Below are positions 5,626 through 6,460 of a DNA stretch of 6,460 nucleotides, piece by piece. This stretch comes from Ahrensia sp. Its GTDB lineage: Bacteria; Pseudomonadota; Alphaproteobacteria; Rhizobiales; Rhizobiaceae. The position numbers and the translations under genes were made by a program. The notes under the pieces are model-generated. The model was not told the origin of the DNA. It ran no database searches and saw only the letters and a list, made by a program, of their open reading frames with translations. Each line of letters begins with the position of its first letter. Positions within the stretch are counted from its first letter, which is position 1. The stretch spans positions 1 to 6,460 of the forward strand of contig JAHEJF010000105.1 in assembly GCA_024639025.1 (NCBI GenBank), given 5' to 3'.

Positions 5626-6460
5626 ATGTCTACCGTTGCCAATATGGACGCAGCACCCGTCACAATAGCGCAGGACAATCGCAGTTGGCTGCACCGCAAC
5701 AGGTTGCGGGTTGCGCCCTGGTTGTTTCTCGCACCCGCTATCCTTTTCTTTTTGATTTACGTTATCCTGCCCGTGTTTCAGTCTATCTGGATCTCGTTCT
5801 TCGAGTGGGACGGACTGGGTACTGCCGAGTGGGTCGGCATGCGCAACTATCAGGAATTGCTGGATGATGACCGTTTCTACACATCGCTGTGGAACAACTT
5901 GTTATGGCTTATTCTCTATATGCTGGCCGTTCCCGCGGGTCTGTTCATCGCGCTGTTTCTGAACCAGACCGTGTTTGGCATGCGGCTCTACAAGTCGCTG
6001 TTCTTCTTTCCTTTCGTTATCAGTCAGGTCGTCGTCGGTCTGATCTTCACCTGGTTCTACAACCCCAATTTCGGCATTGTTGGCGAGATTTGGGGATGGT
6101 TTGATGCGGTTCCGCCCTCGATTTTGGGCGATGAGCGCTTTGTGACTTACGGCATTATTGCCGCGGGTCTGTGGCCGCAAATTGCCTATTGCATGATTTT
6201 GTATCTGACCGGTCTGAACAACGTTTCACCTGATCAGGTCGAAGCTGGCCGCCTGGATGGCGCCAAGGGCTGGTCCATGTTGCGCTTTGTGATTTTGCCG
6301 CAATTGTGGCCTGCCACATTCCTGGCCATTGTGGTCACCGTGATCGGCGCGCTGCGCTCATTCGATATGATCGCGATCATGACGCAGGGCGGACCCTATG
6401 GCTCGTCCAACGTGCTCTCCTATTACATGTTTGAAACGGCGCTTTCGGAATATGGATTCC
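5626..6460 (+). CDS. Carbohydrate ABC transporter permease, MalF/UgpA type (3' end outside window)
   Basis: Inner-membrane channel subunit of the CUT1 importer. 278 residues are visible and the frame is open at the window end. Families of this kind are about 290-320 long, so some tens of residues are probably missing. A cytoplasmic N-terminal stretch of about 28 residues comes first, then hydrophobic segments near 31-57, 91-113, 124-144, 174-196 and 228-248. The EAA loop that docks onto the ATPase is EAGRLDGAKGWSMLRFVILP (206-225), with the key Gly212 present. FFFPFVISQVVVGLIF and FDMIAIMTQGGP are typical of the MalF/UgpA side of the pair. The start is well supported by GGGGAGG (5614-5620), 5 bases before the ATG. 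It should be followed by a second permease (MalG/UgpE type), and its ATPase partner is most likely the one at 2088-3170. Confidence 0.93.
   Translation, partial: MSTVANMDAAPVTIAQDNRSWLHRNRLRVAPWLFLAPAILFFLIYVILPVFQSIWISFFEWDGLGTAEWVGMRNYQELLDDDRFYTSLWNNLLWLILYMLAVPAGLFIALFLNQTVFGMRLYKSLFFFPFVISQVVVGLIFTWFYNPNFGIVGEIWGWFDAVPPSILGDERFVTYGIIAAGLWPQIAYCMILYLTGLNNVSPDQVEAGRLDGAKGWSMLRFVILPQLWPATFLAIVVTVIGALRSFDMIAIMTQGGPYGSSNVLSYYMFETALSEYGF

Overview
The window looks like a stretch of alphaproteobacterial chromosome, most likely from a member of the Hyphomicrobiales (Rhizobiales). The main reason is the gene order rpoN - hpf (long form) - ptsN on the + strand, a conserved cluster in that group. 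The HPF and PtsN sequences also carry the wording typical of the class. No rRNA, tRNA, CRISPR array, insertion sequence or phage gene was seen. The three complete genes on the left, and the transporter genes on the right, show no frameshift or decay.

Left part (1-2083, + strand): the 3' part of rpoN (sigma-54), then hpf (ribosome hibernation factor), then ptsN (EIIA-Ntr, the output protein of the nitrogen phosphotransferase system). These are housekeeping and stress regulators that link nitrogen and carbon status to transcription, translation capacity and transport.

Right part (2088-6460): a carbohydrate ABC importer of the CUT1 type, arranged around a divergent control region. On the - strand, an IclR-family regulator is followed after 37 bp by the ATPase subunit (MsmX/UgpC/MalK type), whose stop codon lies only 4 bp from that of ptsN. 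On the + strand are a secreted solute-binding protein and the first inner-membrane permease, which is cut by the window end. A second permease and catabolic enzymes would be expected beyond the right edge. The sugar cannot be told from the sequence.

The 256 bp between the IclR gene and the binding-protein gene hold the most informative non-coding signals. There is a perfect 17-bp palindrome (GTTCCA-N5-TGGAAC) that fits an IclR-family operator. Overlapping back-to-back promoter candidates lie on its left, and a strong stem-loop lies in the binding-protein leader. A second strong stem-loop (11 bp, GNRA loop) sits between the binding-protein and permease genes and probably sets a high binding protein to permease ratio. 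The simplest model is an IclR-type regulator that controls its own gene, the ATPase and the divergent uptake genes from one shared operator. I found no clearly new system. The points worth checking are regulatory ones.
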